Part shown: one piece after another, positions 46,664-58,211 of the stretch
How positions within the stretch are numbered: the stretch's first letter is position 1
Layout: every line of letters begins with the position of its first letter
Source of the DNA: Hygrophila difformis
Lineage: Eukaryota > Streptophyta > Magnoliopsida > Lamiales > Acanthaceae
Direction of reading: 5' to 3'
DNA: 64,000 nucleotides
Assembly: GCA_030278955.1 (NCBI GenBank)
Contig: JAOANR010000012.1
Location: 28,513,977-28,577,976 of the forward strand
Notes under the pieces: generated by a model
Told to the model about the DNA's origin: nothing
The model's database searches: none
Seen by the model: the letters and a program-made list of their open reading frames with translations, nothing else
Translations under genes and position numbers: made by a program

Positions 46664-48315
46664 CTATCCAGGGTTGTTTCCATACAGGGTTACTGTGTTG
46701 GCCATCACCCTTTGTCCGTCTTCCTTTTTACTAGGTTTTAATTCATTGAAAGTAGACCCGTATGTAGGTCGACGCTTCTCATCTTGTTCCTCAAGGAACT
46801 TTTCCAAGCGGGCCGCTCTCTCGGCCAACTGGGCAAGATCAGTGCAATCCTGCACAATTAAATGTTCTTTCAATTTTGGTAACATATTCGCTACTGCAAT
46901 ATTGCCGATCTCCCTATCAGGCACCGCAATTGCGCATCGGCCTTTAAGCTGCTGTAATCTATTGATAAATGTGCTCGCCGCTTCATCTGCAAATTGTTTA
47001 GCATTAGTTAACTCTGTTAAACTGACACTTGTCAAAGGAGTGTAGAACCTGTCGTGGAAGGCTCTCTCCAAATCAGCCCAACTCTGAATTGAATTAGGCC
47101 GCAAAGATACATACCAAGCGAAGGCATGTCCAGTGAGGGATGTACTGAACAACCTCAACTTCAGCCAATCATTGGCCGCCATCTCACCGCATTGTGTTGT
47201 GAATCTGCCCACATGCTCTACAGTGGACTTGCCGTCGTCCCCCGAGAACATAGTAAATTCGGGCATCTTGAACCCTCTCGGATAGGGCTGCATCGTATCC
47301 ACCAAGTCAGGATAGGGCTTTCTGTAAGTAGGCCGCTCTATCGGCCTTAATTGGATCCCGAAATGCTGCTTCATCATATCTGCAAGTTGATCAGGTGACA
47401 CTTCGGGTGCCTGCATAGGAGGCAAGGCCGCTGGAGGTGTGGCATGAGGCATGGCGGCTGGTATGACAGGTGTCGCCGCCACCCCATATAGCGTCTGCCC
47501 CCCTAGCGCTGGCTGCATACAACTAGGATTCGACACGGGAGTTGGTACTGGTATGGCGGCTGTAGGAGACGTAGAAGGTGTCCAAGCCACTCCATGTGGC
47601 TGTGGTGTCTGCCCCCCTTGTGTTGGCGGCATCCAACCAAGGTTCAATGGTGCTGCCACCTGAGGTGTGGTTTGAACATTCGGCACATGAGGTGTCGCAG
47701 CCTGACGTGGCGCCATGCCAAGTCCACCGGAGGCTGTCGTACAACCTGGTGCATCGTTGGCCGCCATCAAGTATCCTGATGAAGCATACATCGATACGGG
47801 AGGTGCCACATAACCAAAGTTCGGCATGCTAGGTGCCGCAGGAGCGAAAGCATGAGTGGCCTGAAATGGGAATGAGATGAGGGCAAACTGGCCAGGCCTC
47901 CGGACTCCGGGAGTGGCGGCTGGCCAAAATTGGTTCCCCAAATCCTTTGTTGGCCGCCATACGGCCCTGGACATAGGATGTTTGGTGGCACAATCGTACC
48001 ATTTGCTGGAGCAGATCTATCTTGCTCAGTACGCAAGGATCCACATATTTTGTCAATTTGGTCGGCCATGGCAGGCCGCAACACATCCATTAGGTGTCTT
48101 GTGAGCAAAGGCATGAATTCGGCCATCGATTCTATCATCGATAGCCGCATTTGCTCGGTCAGTGTAGGGATCTGCGTAATCCCCTGTTGTGGTTGAGAAG
48201 TGCTCGCCGTTTCAACGGCGTTCTCAGATGTTCTAATCGGTGTGTCTTCGTGTAGTGACATTTCTTCAAATTTTTGAGTTAAGTCCCTTACTATTCGGCC
48301 AGATCTAAGTTGCAT
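46664..48315 (-). pseudogene. retrotransposon gag, one frame break
   Basis: The minus-strand gag of the 5-kb LTR element starts at ATG 48315 (MQLRSGRIVRDL). The first ~120 codons are in one frame and the rest, to the stop at 46664, in another. The switch lies between about 47965 and 47870. The second part has a long P/A/T-rich linker, then the retrotransposon gag core (FTMFSGDDGKSTVEHVGRF, WADLERAFHDRFY) and ends ...TVTLYGNNPG. No CCHC zinc knuckle or protease follows. A one-base indel is the simplest reading. Confidence 0.75.
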
Positions 48316-48371
48316 AAACTGGATCTAAGCGGATATGGTCTCAATCTCGAGTCCCACTGGGCGTGCCAATT

Positions 48372-48882
48372 TGTTAACCAAGAATTTTTTTGATTGAATA
48401 CTGTTGAAGATGATTACAAGATTCACTGAAGGGAATGACAAGAATTTAAATAAAGCTGTAAAGAAATGAAAAATTGCAGAATGGAAAAACATGAAAGAAA
48501 ACTTGCAGAAAGGAAATGGCAGAAAGTAAAGATAATGAAAGTGCGATTCCTCTTGGGGGTGTGTGTGTCTGTCCTTGTCCCAATGTCGCCTCTGGCATTT
48601 TATAGCGGATAGGTGAGGATGAGTGAGGATGAGTGTTGAGTCTCCAGGCTTCAATATGGTGCGGATTCTCCTCCTCTAATGATGCCTCGCATTGAAGCTG
48701 CGCGATCTTCTCTGAGTAACCGTCCTCTTCTTGATCCTTCTCCCCTTGTTTTATCCGGATGAATTTCAAACTGGGCCGGGTCTCTCGAAAATGATTTGGG
48801 CTAAGCTTAATGGGCCTCTGGACTGGACCTCTTGAAAATGAATTGGGCTAAATTTAATGGGCCTAAAATATTGGGGTTAACA
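48372..48882 (-). repeat. 5' LTR of the TR-GAG-like element
   Basis: 511 bp, on the side of the gag start. The TGTTAACC/GGTTAACA ends are intact. Confidence 0.95.
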
Positions 48883-49051
48883 GGAACCCATTGATGCTGG
48901 TACAGTGGATGGTTGTGCCGTTATACGCCTCGTTGATGATATTTCGTGCGTGGATGATATGTGCAGTGATATGGTCTGTGAAGTGTATGACGAAGAAGAT
49001 GGATCGCCCCATGGAATTGAATGTCGCATCACTCCTGTGTTAACGGGTTAA

Positions 49052-50990
49052 GTCATATATAGTTACTGTGTTATTTGGGCGCACGTTAAGGAATATAATG
49101 TGATGTCTGAAAATGGTACGGTTGTAGCAAAAAGATAACGACGACTGTGTATGTATTTTATGCTATGTATACGTATTGATATGATGTGTTATTGTACAGT
49201 GGGAAATGTGCTTCTATGGTGATTACAATAACAGACACGTGCTTATAATTTATGTGTTTTCATAATTGCTTAATGAAATGCCTCTAGTGGGCCTTATATA
49301 ATACAACAAACTGTTGTTGGAACGGGTTGGGTTGAGTGGTGGTTTTTTTATAGGATGTATTGTGTTATGATCTATTCCTTTTATGATGAGCCTAGCATGT
49401 GGTGAATTTTGAATTCAAAATCAAATATGTATATTTTTGTTTGTGAGTGTCTGCATTAATATTGTCCCACACAAAATAAATAACACGCATCATATTGCAT
49501 ATAGTATATAGCACGAGCAACTAATCCAAATATCATATAACAGTGAAAGAAACAACACAGACAGTACATGTAAAATGCTTATGGTTGATAATAGTAAAAC
49601 ACTGGTACAAGAAAGCATATTCTGTTTAAATATCAAATAGAATTGCCTGGACATGAACGTGAGGCAGCACGGTGCGATATTATTTAAAAAGCATCCGTTT
49701 ACATTACAAACATCACATGGTAATATGATGAAAAAGTATGCTTTGAGATTGGTGATAGCACTACACCTCTTTGGCCGATAAACAGCACAGGATAATAACA
49801 TAAAATGCATTCATTGATAGTGGTAATAGCACAACCAGTTGCGGATTCAGAAATTTTTTTAAATGATGTCCCAAAAAATAGTTGAAGTTATATTAGAATT
49901 AACGGCATTAGTTATGTCATGTAACATTCATATTTTTTTTGGGTAAGCTAGCTATAACATTCATATTTATCACTTCACTTCTGAACGGATAATAATAAAA
50001 TTAAATAAATAAATAAAACCAAAGCATTTAGGAATCCCACATTGACAATATTCAAAAGGATTCTGATATCATATTTTTTTTTTTAAATTGACAGAATCTT
50101 CTCACAAACTGGACACAATCTTACCCCATCACAATGCATTTGTGCCGCATAAATCAAGGCTAAGACAAATGGATTAATATCCCAATTAAATGAACTATAA
50201 AAGGAAAAAAATAAAATTAAAATCCACTCGGAGCTGCCCAAAAAAATCGCAGCATGTGAACTCTGAATTATAGCAAATCTGTATATCCGGAATCAGGACC
50301 GGAATTTAACCCTAGAGATTGGTCATATATGTTTTGAGTTTGACACTATATTATTCAATATTCTTTAAGAGACTATAATGTGTAAGAATATATGGCCCGA
50401 AAGAATTGGGCTCATAATTAAGTATCCTATTGGGCTAGAGTTTTATTTAATAGTTAAGCAAAATCTAAATCGTATATCTGGTATTTGATGGACATACCAA
50501 AATTAAAGCCTACCAACATAAAATAGTCATCTCTCCACCAATTAGGGTATCGTAAGCCAAGGTCAAGGGAGAGAAACTAATTTACTCCAAGAAAGTCTTC
50601 TGATCCTCAACATAGTTATGTCGTCTTCCGCACGAAGTAAGTCTCTACATTGTTTATTCAAGATCCGTAATTATGTTTACACAATGGTCATAGAATGTTC
50701 TATATGAAAGTATGAATAGGTGGTTATGGGTCATATGTACACAATACAAGAATACAATCACAACCACAGCACCATCCGGGGGAGCATTACGATTACTGGC
50801 GGTCAGATATAGGTGATATATGAAGGTTTGTTTTTTTCTTTTCTTTCACTCAGACATTGACAAGTAGAATAAATAAATAAATAATTAATATTTCTAAAGG
50901 TCATCTGAAATATTAATTATTTACTTACCCAAGATGGCCCTTTTGTTGTCACTAGGTTTCTATTTGATGGTCCCAGATAATGAATCTTGA
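49052..50990. other. intergenic DNA, no clear gene
   Basis: AT-rich. At 49840 TTGCGGATTCAGAAATTTTT resembles the terminus of the element at 1327 and could be a truncated relative. At 50620-50641, ATGTCGTCTTCCGCACGAAG followed by TAAGTC looks like a very short first exon with a donor, but no partner exon is seen. Confidence 0.35.
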
Positions 50991-51787
50991 ACTTAATCCG
51001 TCGTCGAGCAGGTGTCTAGATTATGAGTAAACGAATGGTGTGTGCACATAGTGTTTTTTGGAATATAAAGAACACAATTATTTGATGACCCAGTTCGATC
51101 CAACAGATCTATGTTTGGGGGATGCGAATCCAGGTGACTTATACTATACTCAAGAAAACCTAGACTTAAAAGACACAAACAGCCAATTCAAACTCTAAAG
51201 CAATAACTTCCCTGTTTGCAGACAGGTTGCAGTCGTGACTCCCCTACAACTCAATCTCCGGACGATCCTGTCCAATTTGAATTCGACGGCTGTTCAAACT
51301 TCTAGAATCTTGGTATCACGGTATAAGAGTTCTCCTGAATCCTAGTCCTTGGATCTTCAAGTGCTTTCTTCAAAAGCCACTTCAAATTGTTGTCGAAAGA
51401 AAGTTTTCTCAACAAGAAAAACTTGTTGAATCGATTGCAGCGCAGACCTTGTGAATGGAATGATCTTCAATTTGTAGAAAGACTCACAAGGAATTTACAA
51501 ACTCTCAAAGAATGAACTCTAGCAAATCTTGGAGAGTAGAAACCGACTCAAAAGTGAAAAGAATGTGAAAGTGCAAAATTACAACTCAATGATCTAATTA
51601 CTTAACAACAGATCTAAAACCTGAGATATATACACATCTAAGTATGTAAAAAATGATCTTGAGTCGGCTAAAGTGAGCTGCAATCAAAACCACAATACGT
51701 AGTTATCAAACTGGCGGTTACAGAACAGTCACAACTGCTTTAAGACATCTTCATCTGCACAAGAGTCTTGTTAATGTAAATGTAACA
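50991..51787 (-). mobile_element. candidate 3' LTR of a decayed Copia element
   Basis: On the minus strand AGAGTGGGGGAAATTG (about 51804-51789) looks like a polypurine tract, followed by TGTTACATTTACATTAACAAG, a plausible LTR start. It is at the right place for the 3' LTR of the Copia remnant to its right. The other end and partner LTR are not visible, so the lower boundary is a guess. Confidence 0.4.
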
Positions 51788-52276
51788 ACAATTTCCCCCA
51801 CTCTTGTGGAGATGATAATTCCATCACCAAATGATGTTGAAACTATCTAAGTCCAAAGAGTACAAGAGATACAAGAGATCAAATCAGAGCAAAATAATAT
51901 ACAAACATAATTCACATATAGGATGTTACAGAGTAGTCAAAACATATCAAAAACAACATCCAACAAGCATTCAGATCATATCATCAGTGCAGATGAAACT
52001 AAGTACATCCACAGTCATCAGAATTACCTAACAACTATTACAGACCCATAATAGTTCAAATCCAAAAGTAAACCAGTTCAAAAACCATAAGTTATCATCC
52101 AGTCAGAACAGTAAAAAACCATCAAACAATACCAAAGTCATGGTTCAAAACAGTCATCCACAAATATTGATCAGAATTAGCCAAAGTTCAGAATATCGTT
52201 ACCAAAGTGTCCCAACTACTAGAAAATACCAGTCAGATTCCAGCAATCAACACCAAATCTCTCCTATGATGGATTA

Positions 52277-53740
52277 TCACTTTTCATCATCAAGAGCTAG
52301 GTTCGCATCCTCAACCTGCATATCAGCTTCATCAAAAGAGAATGGAAGCGTATGAAGAATTTTGAGATTCTCCCTTTTTATAGCCATTGCTTCCTGGCTC
52401 CAGGTAGTCAGTCTCTCGTTTTGACGAATGATTCTGAGCCTCAATTGGTGTACAAGTGCACGTCCAGTTAAGGGCGGTCCATTCTTAAAGTCATTGTGCA
52501 TATCCATCAGGTTCGGAGGTGGTTTGTAATCCCTCAGAGCAACCATATGATTGTCTTTGATTTTCACACCAATGGAGATGAGGAATTCAGCGATGAGCGC
52601 CGGATAGGGTAGTTTGCCAGTCTTCTTGATTCTCCCAGAAGTATAGCCTAGCATTTCTTTGAGAAAAAAATAGCCAAAGTTCATTAGACCCATATGCTTA
52701 TCAACCAAAAGATTAGTTTACCCATATACGAGCTAATTTGAGACTGGTTCTTTGTTGGTAGGACGTTTGCACTACAGAATTCATAGAGACAATAGAACTT
52801 TAGTGTAAGCCGAACGACACTGAATTTGTTTCGTCCAAAGTCCTTGACTTTATGATTAGAAATAGCGAGTGCAACAGTTTGGATATCCTCCGGCATTAGA
52901 TCAAGATAGTCACTCATATCGTCGTTTGGGGGCAGCTTCAACAACTTCAGAATCACAGCAGGGGTCAGTTCATGAAATTTACCACGTATGTAAAACTTAA
53001 CGAACCAGGCTAAGTTTGGATTGAGGATCTTTGGATGTAAGTTCGCATATAATTCTCAAATATGAGTAGGTGAGTATTGAGTGAGACCCTTAGCCCAGTG
53101 GAGTAAATGTCTCTCCTGCAAGTGGTCCGTGAATCCCAAAACATCATAGTGGTTGTGTTTGAAGATTTCTTCTGGCTTAAATTCTCTGCCTTTAATAACT
53201 TTCCTAGAAAAAGCTCTCATCATTTCAGTGAAGTACTTTCTGCTGTAGGCATCTTTTGCTTTCAAAACAACAGGGGCCTTCCGTGGTTTCTTTGAAGTCG
53301 TGGCTACCGGTGTGGGCTGAGGAGTGGGCTCCTTTCACTTTCTGGTGGATTTCCTCCGTGGTTGAGGTGTGGTTTCAGCAGCAGTAGAACCTCCAGTTTG
53401 TTGTGAAGCGGCTATTTCAGCAACCTCTTCGTGACTCATATCATGAAGACCATGGTTTTGATGTGGGGAGAAAGGTGGAGTGTTGTGCTCGGCATTGATT
53501 TCGCGAACAACTTCATCAATAAGGGATGGGTCAATGGTGATTTTGGGATTAGGGTTAGGAAGATTTTGGGGTTCAGTTTCAGTAGATGGTTGATCGGCAG
53601 CTGGGCTGCGGAGACAGTGAGATAGAGAATAGGGGGTAGAACGGAGAGTGGTCAGGCGTCTATTGGTGATCTAGACGGAGAGCTTGTGGAGGAGGAAGTG
53701 GCAGAGTGAGGAGCGTCGGGGTCGGCGGTGTTCACCATTT
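52277..53740 (-). pseudogene. extra retrotransposon ORF (putative plant transposon protein type)
   Basis: The minus strand begins MVNTADPDAPHSATSSSTS at 53740 and is then broken by stops and frameshifts. Recognisable blocks lie at 53265-53056 (KYFTEMMRAFSRKVIKGREF), ~53055-52700 (LAWFVKFYIRGKFHELTPAVI, PPNDDMSDYLDLMPEDI) and 52708-52277 (FGYFFLKEMLGYTSGR, a helical C-terminus ending in an acidic tail). The order (long N-terminal S/P region, F..RGK..x.P..I..LL.LP core, coiled C-terminus) fits the putative plant transposon protein family (PF20167-like) found as an extra ORF in plant LTR elements. The assignment is by eye. Confidence 0.45.
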
Positions 53741-54045
53741 TTGAAATTCTGCAAAGCTTTACTCGAGAAATGGGTTAGAGAAAAGTGTAATATAAAAGGA
53801 AAGGAGGAAGACCTAATATGGAGGAAGTGGCCGGAAAATGAAGAGGCGGACGACAGTTTTGAGAGTGCGACGTGAATGATGATGGGCTGCAACGGTTACA
53901 GAGAAGCCGCAGAGCTGCTGTGACGTCACCTCGGCTGCCGCGCGCAATGATGGTGTTCCAGATGAAGTTTCTCCATTTGGGCTTTTTATTTGGGCCTGTA
54001 AAAGATTCTAACAAGGTAAAATAGTCAGGCCCAGTCAATAAGGGT

Positions 54046-54965
54046 TTAATTGTGGTAAGAAAGGCCCAAAGTGCTTCTTAGGCCTTCAAATTTCTCTCCT
54101 TCTAAAGCTTTGGTAAGGATGTCCGCTCGTTGCTCCGACGATGCTATATGCTCAATCCTGCAAATGTTATCCTCAACAAGATCTCGAATAAAACGATAAC
54201 AAATATTAATATGCTTACTCCTACTATGTAAAACATGATTTTTAGAGATATTGATTGTATTAGTATTATCACAGAAAACTAAAAGATTATCCTTATAAAT
54301 ACCATAGTCTTCTAGTAGTTGCTTCATCCAAAGAAGCTATGAGCAGCAACATGTGGCAGCAATGTATTTTGCCTCGGCTGTTGATAGAGCTACAATGTTT
54401 TGCTTTCTGGAATACTAGCTTACGAGATTGTTTCCCAAGTAGAAGCAGCCTCCAGTGGTAGATCTCCTGTCGTGGCAACAACCTGCCTAGTCATAATCTA
54501 TGAATCCAATCAAATCAATTAATAATCTTTTTGAGAACCAGATTCCAATATCCAATGTCCCCTTAATATATCTCATAATCCGCTTTACTGCCTTCATGTG
54601 AGATTCCTTAGGATAGATTGAAATCGTGCACATACACCTACACTAAATGAAATATCTGTCTTGATGCAGTGAGGTATAGTAAACTTCCAATCATGCTCCT
54701 ATATGCCCTTGATCCACTGATTTTCCATTCTTATCCTTGCTTAGTTTCTCCAGTTGTCCCAACGGAGTTCGGATTATCTTGCAATCATCCATCTCAAACT
54801 TTTTCAGCATGTTTCTAGCATACTTTTCCTGACTTACCATCATCCTCTTGCTTAATCTGTAATCCCAAAAAGTAGTGTAATTCACCCATCACTGACTTCT
54901 CAAACTCTGATTTCATAGCATTGACAAATTTCTTTCTGAGTTTGGCTGAAGTCGATTAAAAAACA
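54046..54965 (-). pseudogene. Copia pol fragment: end of RT and RNase H
   Basis: Minus-strand blocks in order: the end of RT (KFVNAMKSEFEKSVMGEL, then a frame break, then SQEKYARNMLKKFEMDD), the connector, RNase H (a degenerate STTGGCFYLGNN.. and LSTAEAKYIAA), then KDNLLVFCDNTNTINISKN and KHINICYRFIRDLVE to the stop at 54046. Several frame breaks separate them. Upstream pol (integrase, most of RT) is absent, cut at about 54965. It is followed in the right order by the extra ORF and the candidate 3' LTR. Confidence 0.8.
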
Positions 54966-55079
54966 ATATATGCCAGGGTCATGGAGGACTACCTTGTTAC
55001 TAGATCCATACTCCCTTTCAGATTGACGCCCACATTTGGAAGAGGTTGAGACTTGGTGGACCAGCTTCTAGTCATGCTA

Positions 55080-56655
55080 TGGCCGACCAGTTGATTATTA
55101 CATTGGTCGCTTCGGGGGAATAACCGACGATGATGGAACGACTCCTGCAACACCATTATTCGGGCATGCAATGCCCCGGGCTCCCATCATCAGGGCCTCT
55201 TCGAGTGGTGGTGAGACCTGCTATCAAAAGAAAGGCTACCCCTACTTCCCCATCGACAGCGCCTGCCATAAAAGGCGGAATCAGATCCTGTTCTCTTTTC
55301 AGGTCAGCTTGACTTCACTCTTCTAATTTTGTATATTTTTACTGCAATTGAAACTTGTATTCTTCTGCATCTCGTCACCTCCCATCCAAGAAAATGTCAA
55401 GCGCTGGAGTGTTGCCATTCTTCCCTTCCTTACAGGTATCGAATGCTTGCTTTGCTAGCCAATTTCCATCCTTTGCATAACCTAACACTTAAATTTCTTC
55501 CAGAGCACTTCGCGCCCCTCAGAGACGCCGAGAGACACTCCTCCCACCACTTCAGCCGAGGTATGCATCATGCTGCTTGCTGATCTTTTTATCATTTTTT
55601 TAATTATTATTACTACTTTAATTTTATTTTTCTTTGCTTGTATCAGGTACAAGCTGCGGATACTGTGACCCCTACGGTTGCCTCTCATCCTGCCCTAGAT
55701 GCTCGTCAGCAAGATCCAAATGGAGAGGCCACAGTGGGTATGGCCTTGTGGTTACCTCTCATCCTGCCCACGAAAATCATCAGCAAGATCCAGACGGAGA
55801 GGCCACAGATGATATGGCCATTGCGGTTACCTCTCATCCTGCTAAAGACAATCATCAGCAAGATCCAGACAGAGAGGCCACAGATGATATGGCCCTTGTG
55901 GTTACCTCTCATCCTGCTCAAGACAATCATCAGCAAGACCCAAATGATCATGCTACTGAGCAAGCTTCTAGCTCTCAGGCCTATGTCGCGTCATTATTGA
56001 TTTGCGTTCATATTCTGCCAACATCTGATACCTTTATCCTTCTGATGTCAGGTTTCACAGACGGCTGATGGTGAAGGTGAAACTGATTCACTGTTGGAAG
56101 GGGATACTTTGTCATCAGAGTCTTTTACTGAGCTGTCCGAGATGGATATAGGCGATCTCATTGATATGGACTTGGATAGGATAGAGTCCATCATTGTCAA
56201 ACATTTGACATCTGGTCCTTCATTTGAGGCCCCCGATCCAGAGGCACCGTTACGTCACTTGATACGGTTTAAGATAATCCTGCCCATGGTAAAACGTCAG
56301 TATACACAAGGGAAGACGTCCACGACTCCTACCCGCTTAGCCACTTTGAAGGCTCGGGCTGATACCATCTCTACCCAATTTGTGGGTCTTAATGCGGAGT
56401 TGGAGGACTTAAGTACCCAGGTCTTCCAGAAAAAGGAAGAATTAGCACATCTGAAGGAAACAATAGGGCATGTGACGCAAAAGTTGGAAAAAAACACAAC
56501 AGGAGAAGGATGCTGTTGGCAAGCAATTAGAAGTGAGCCGGAAGGAGCATGAGGTGAAAAGTCATGCACAAAAAGATGGTGCTAAGGAAATCATGTATGA
56601 GGCCGAGAGTACTTGGGGTGAGATCTTGGTTGACTTGGCCCAACTACTTTGCTAG
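55080..56655 (+). pseudogene. C-terminal exons of a retrotransposon accessory ORF (possibly plant-mobile-domain type)
   Basis: Plus-strand exon-like pieces: ~55150-55300 (basic, VRPAIKRKATPTSPSTAPA), 55502-55560 (S/T/P-rich, acceptor TTCCAG and donor GTATGC), 55647-~55978 (75-bp tandem unit, 4 copies), and 56052-56655 (acidic start, DLIDMDLDRIESIIVKHL, then a long coiled coil LNAELEDLSTQVFQKKEEL). Two frame breaks are seen: a missing base between tandem units 1 and 2 (~55745), and a one-base change in the A7 run at 56491-56497, after which KQLEVSRKEHEVKSH continues in another frame to TAG at 56655. A low-complexity linker plus C-terminal coiled coil fits plant-mobile-domain TE proteins. The diagnostic PMD core itself is not here. 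Confidence 0.4.
55669..55963 (+). repeat. 75-bp coding minisatellite, four units
   Basis: Units begin near GTTACCTCTCATCCTGC and encode a repeat of the form VVTSHPAxDNHQQDPxxEATDDMA. Because 75 is a multiple of three the frame is kept, except for one lost base between units 1 and 2. Confidence 0.85.
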
Positions 56656-57264
56656 GCCATCGCCACTAGTTGTGGTTTTGATCCTTATAAGCATTATATT
56701 TTGTTGCAGTTTATTTTTGTTGCTTTCACTTCATGGCCATTTTGTTTTGCCATGAACTTTTGATTTTGACAACTCGTTTCAGGGATGTGCATATTTATTT
56801 ATATATTTTTATATGCTTCATATACTTGACGTCTTCATGAATCGTCTTTACTGGTACCAGATTGAAAAAACAGTGGCACCAAATAAATTATATACTTGGC
56901 AAAATGAGCTTAAATTTCAAAATCCAAGCAACAATAACTCGGGTGAACAATATATATTTTTTAGCACCAAATTTTTGAAAAAAAAAGTTGGCACCAATTA
57001 AATTATATATTCTGCCAAACGAGCTTAAAATCCAGGCAGAACAACCGAGTCTCTGGTGAACCATATATATATATACACACATTTATTTTATTTTTCAATT
57101 TTTGGCAAACCACATGGCCAAATACTTCTCTTATGGTTCCAACCATAAACCCCATATTCGCTAAACAAGTTCTAACGAACTCACTCTCTCCACCCTATAT
57201 AAGGTCTCAACATAAGTCACGACTTCAAACACTTTCAAGTATCTTTCTGCTCTACCATTTCATC

Positions 57265-57876
57265 ATGTCAAGCAGAATTATAATTGACAACTAAGAAGAA
57301 GTTCTGCAGTCCCTTCTAGTGAACCTACATCCTCAAGGTGACGATGCGCGGCGTTTTGAAGTCCTACTCATGGACATTGATGCCACCCTGAGGTTTTCAC
57401 TGAAGGGAAAGAGGACTCTAGAAATGGCGATCGATTTCTTAACTAGGGTGTGCGGGGATTACACATTCCTCGAAGCGGCATTAGCCCATTACAGAGAGGT
57501 CGAGGAAGAGTTGAAGAAATCAGCCGCCGCTATTAATCATTTTGTTCAAATCATAGATTGGAAGGATAATGAACTGGGTCTCAACCTTGACCCTTATGCT
57601 ACCTTTCTTGCCTCATCTATTGAGAAAGACGTCAAGAAGATCACCACTTCCATAGAAGAGGGCGAAGCGAAAAAGCTTGAATATCAGACTACTTGGGAAA
57701 AATTGCTGCGCCGACTGGATGGCTTACTTGAGGAGGAGCCAACAATGAAGATGGACCTAGGCACATCATTAGGCCTTTTTAAGACTTTTTTTCCCCTTTC
57801 AGTAGCCGTAATCCGGCTTTTGGCAATAATGCTCCGTATTTACTATTATTTTGTTTTGATTTATGATTTATTATGA
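57265..57876 (+). pseudogene. coiled-coil ORF, copy 1 (one early stop)
   Basis: ATG at 57265 (MSSRIIIDN) meets TAA after nine codons (57292-57294), then the frame stays open to 57876. The main part (from about 57319) is a helical, charged protein: LHPQGDD.RRFEVLLMDIDATL..SLKGKRTLEMA, then a heptad-rich middle (YREVEEELKKSAAAINHFV) and TTWEKLLRRLDGLLEEEPT. A CTATATAAGG TATA-like motif at 57197-57206 lies upstream. I do not know the family. It is clearly homologous to 58212-58709. The final ~50 residues (hydrophobic) have no counterpart in copy 2 and are probably read-through. Confidence 0.45.
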
Positions 57877-58211
57877 TGTTCCATTTAAGGAACACGTATG
57901 TAGCCGTTTTAGTTTTGCCGAATTCTTCACACAGAAATAAATAAATTTATTAATAAAACAAATCTTGGCTTAACCAGATTTACAATTTCATAAGCCACAT
58001 ACATTTCAACCTGCAAACTAATATTTCGCTTTTTAAGTTCACGCTTGAACATGTTTTAGTCGGCCAGATGGTTAGGGTTTGAAGGAATTTCGGCACCGTC
58101 TTGTTATATCTTCCCAATAAAAGGCGACTCATTTCCTCTAGCGGTATCATTCTACTTCAACATCTCCCCCACTCAATACTTCGCCACTACCTTTACGGTC
58201 ATGTCTACTGT

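Larger units (their letters stand above)
43844..48882 (-). mobile_element. young gag-only LTR retrotransposon (TR-GAG-like), 5.0 kb
   Basis: The two LTRs, 43844-44354 and 48372-48882, are both 511 bp, start TGTTAACC and end GGTTAACA. By eye they differ at three sites, all transitions. GGAAC duplicates at 43839-43843 and 48883-48887. The coding strand is minus: the 5' LTR is the right copy, followed by TTGGCACGCCCAGTGGGAC as the presumed primer site (48369-48351), then gag, then a GC-rich array. A polypurine GAGGGGGGCATC (44366-44355) precedes the 3' LTR. There is no protease, RT, RNase H or integrase. It must be mobilised in trans. Confidence 0.92.
43831..49051 (+). pseudogene. small acidic ORF split by an LTR retroelement
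   Basis: ATG AGT GGG GA at 43831-43841 is interrupted by the LTR element, whose target duplication is GGAAC. After the element the frame continues from 48883 (GGAACCC...) for about 55 more codons to TAA at about 49051. The downstream part is rich in D, E, C and V (..VDDMCSDMVCEVYDEEDG..). It could be a small ORF or the first coding exon of a larger gene; a possible donor G|GTTAAG lies at the end. I do not recognise the product. It may itself be part of an older TE. Confidence 0.35.

Noticed and set aside
44410..46734. Long open frames on both strands in the GC-rich region (up to 277 codons)
   Set aside because: They are produced by the GCCGCCAGC repeat, which is poor in stop codons in most frames. 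Composition is alanine/proline or alanine/glycine/tryptophan with no domain.
47870..47965. Programmed frameshift in gag
   Set aside because: No clear slippery heptamer plus pseudoknot could be pointed to, and the shift lies inside gag rather than at a gag-pol junction. A plain indel is simpler.
49841..49880. Second complete copy of the GGCGGAT-ended element
   Set aside because: Only the left terminus is recognisable (TTGCGGATTCAGAAATTT). No right end or TSD was found.
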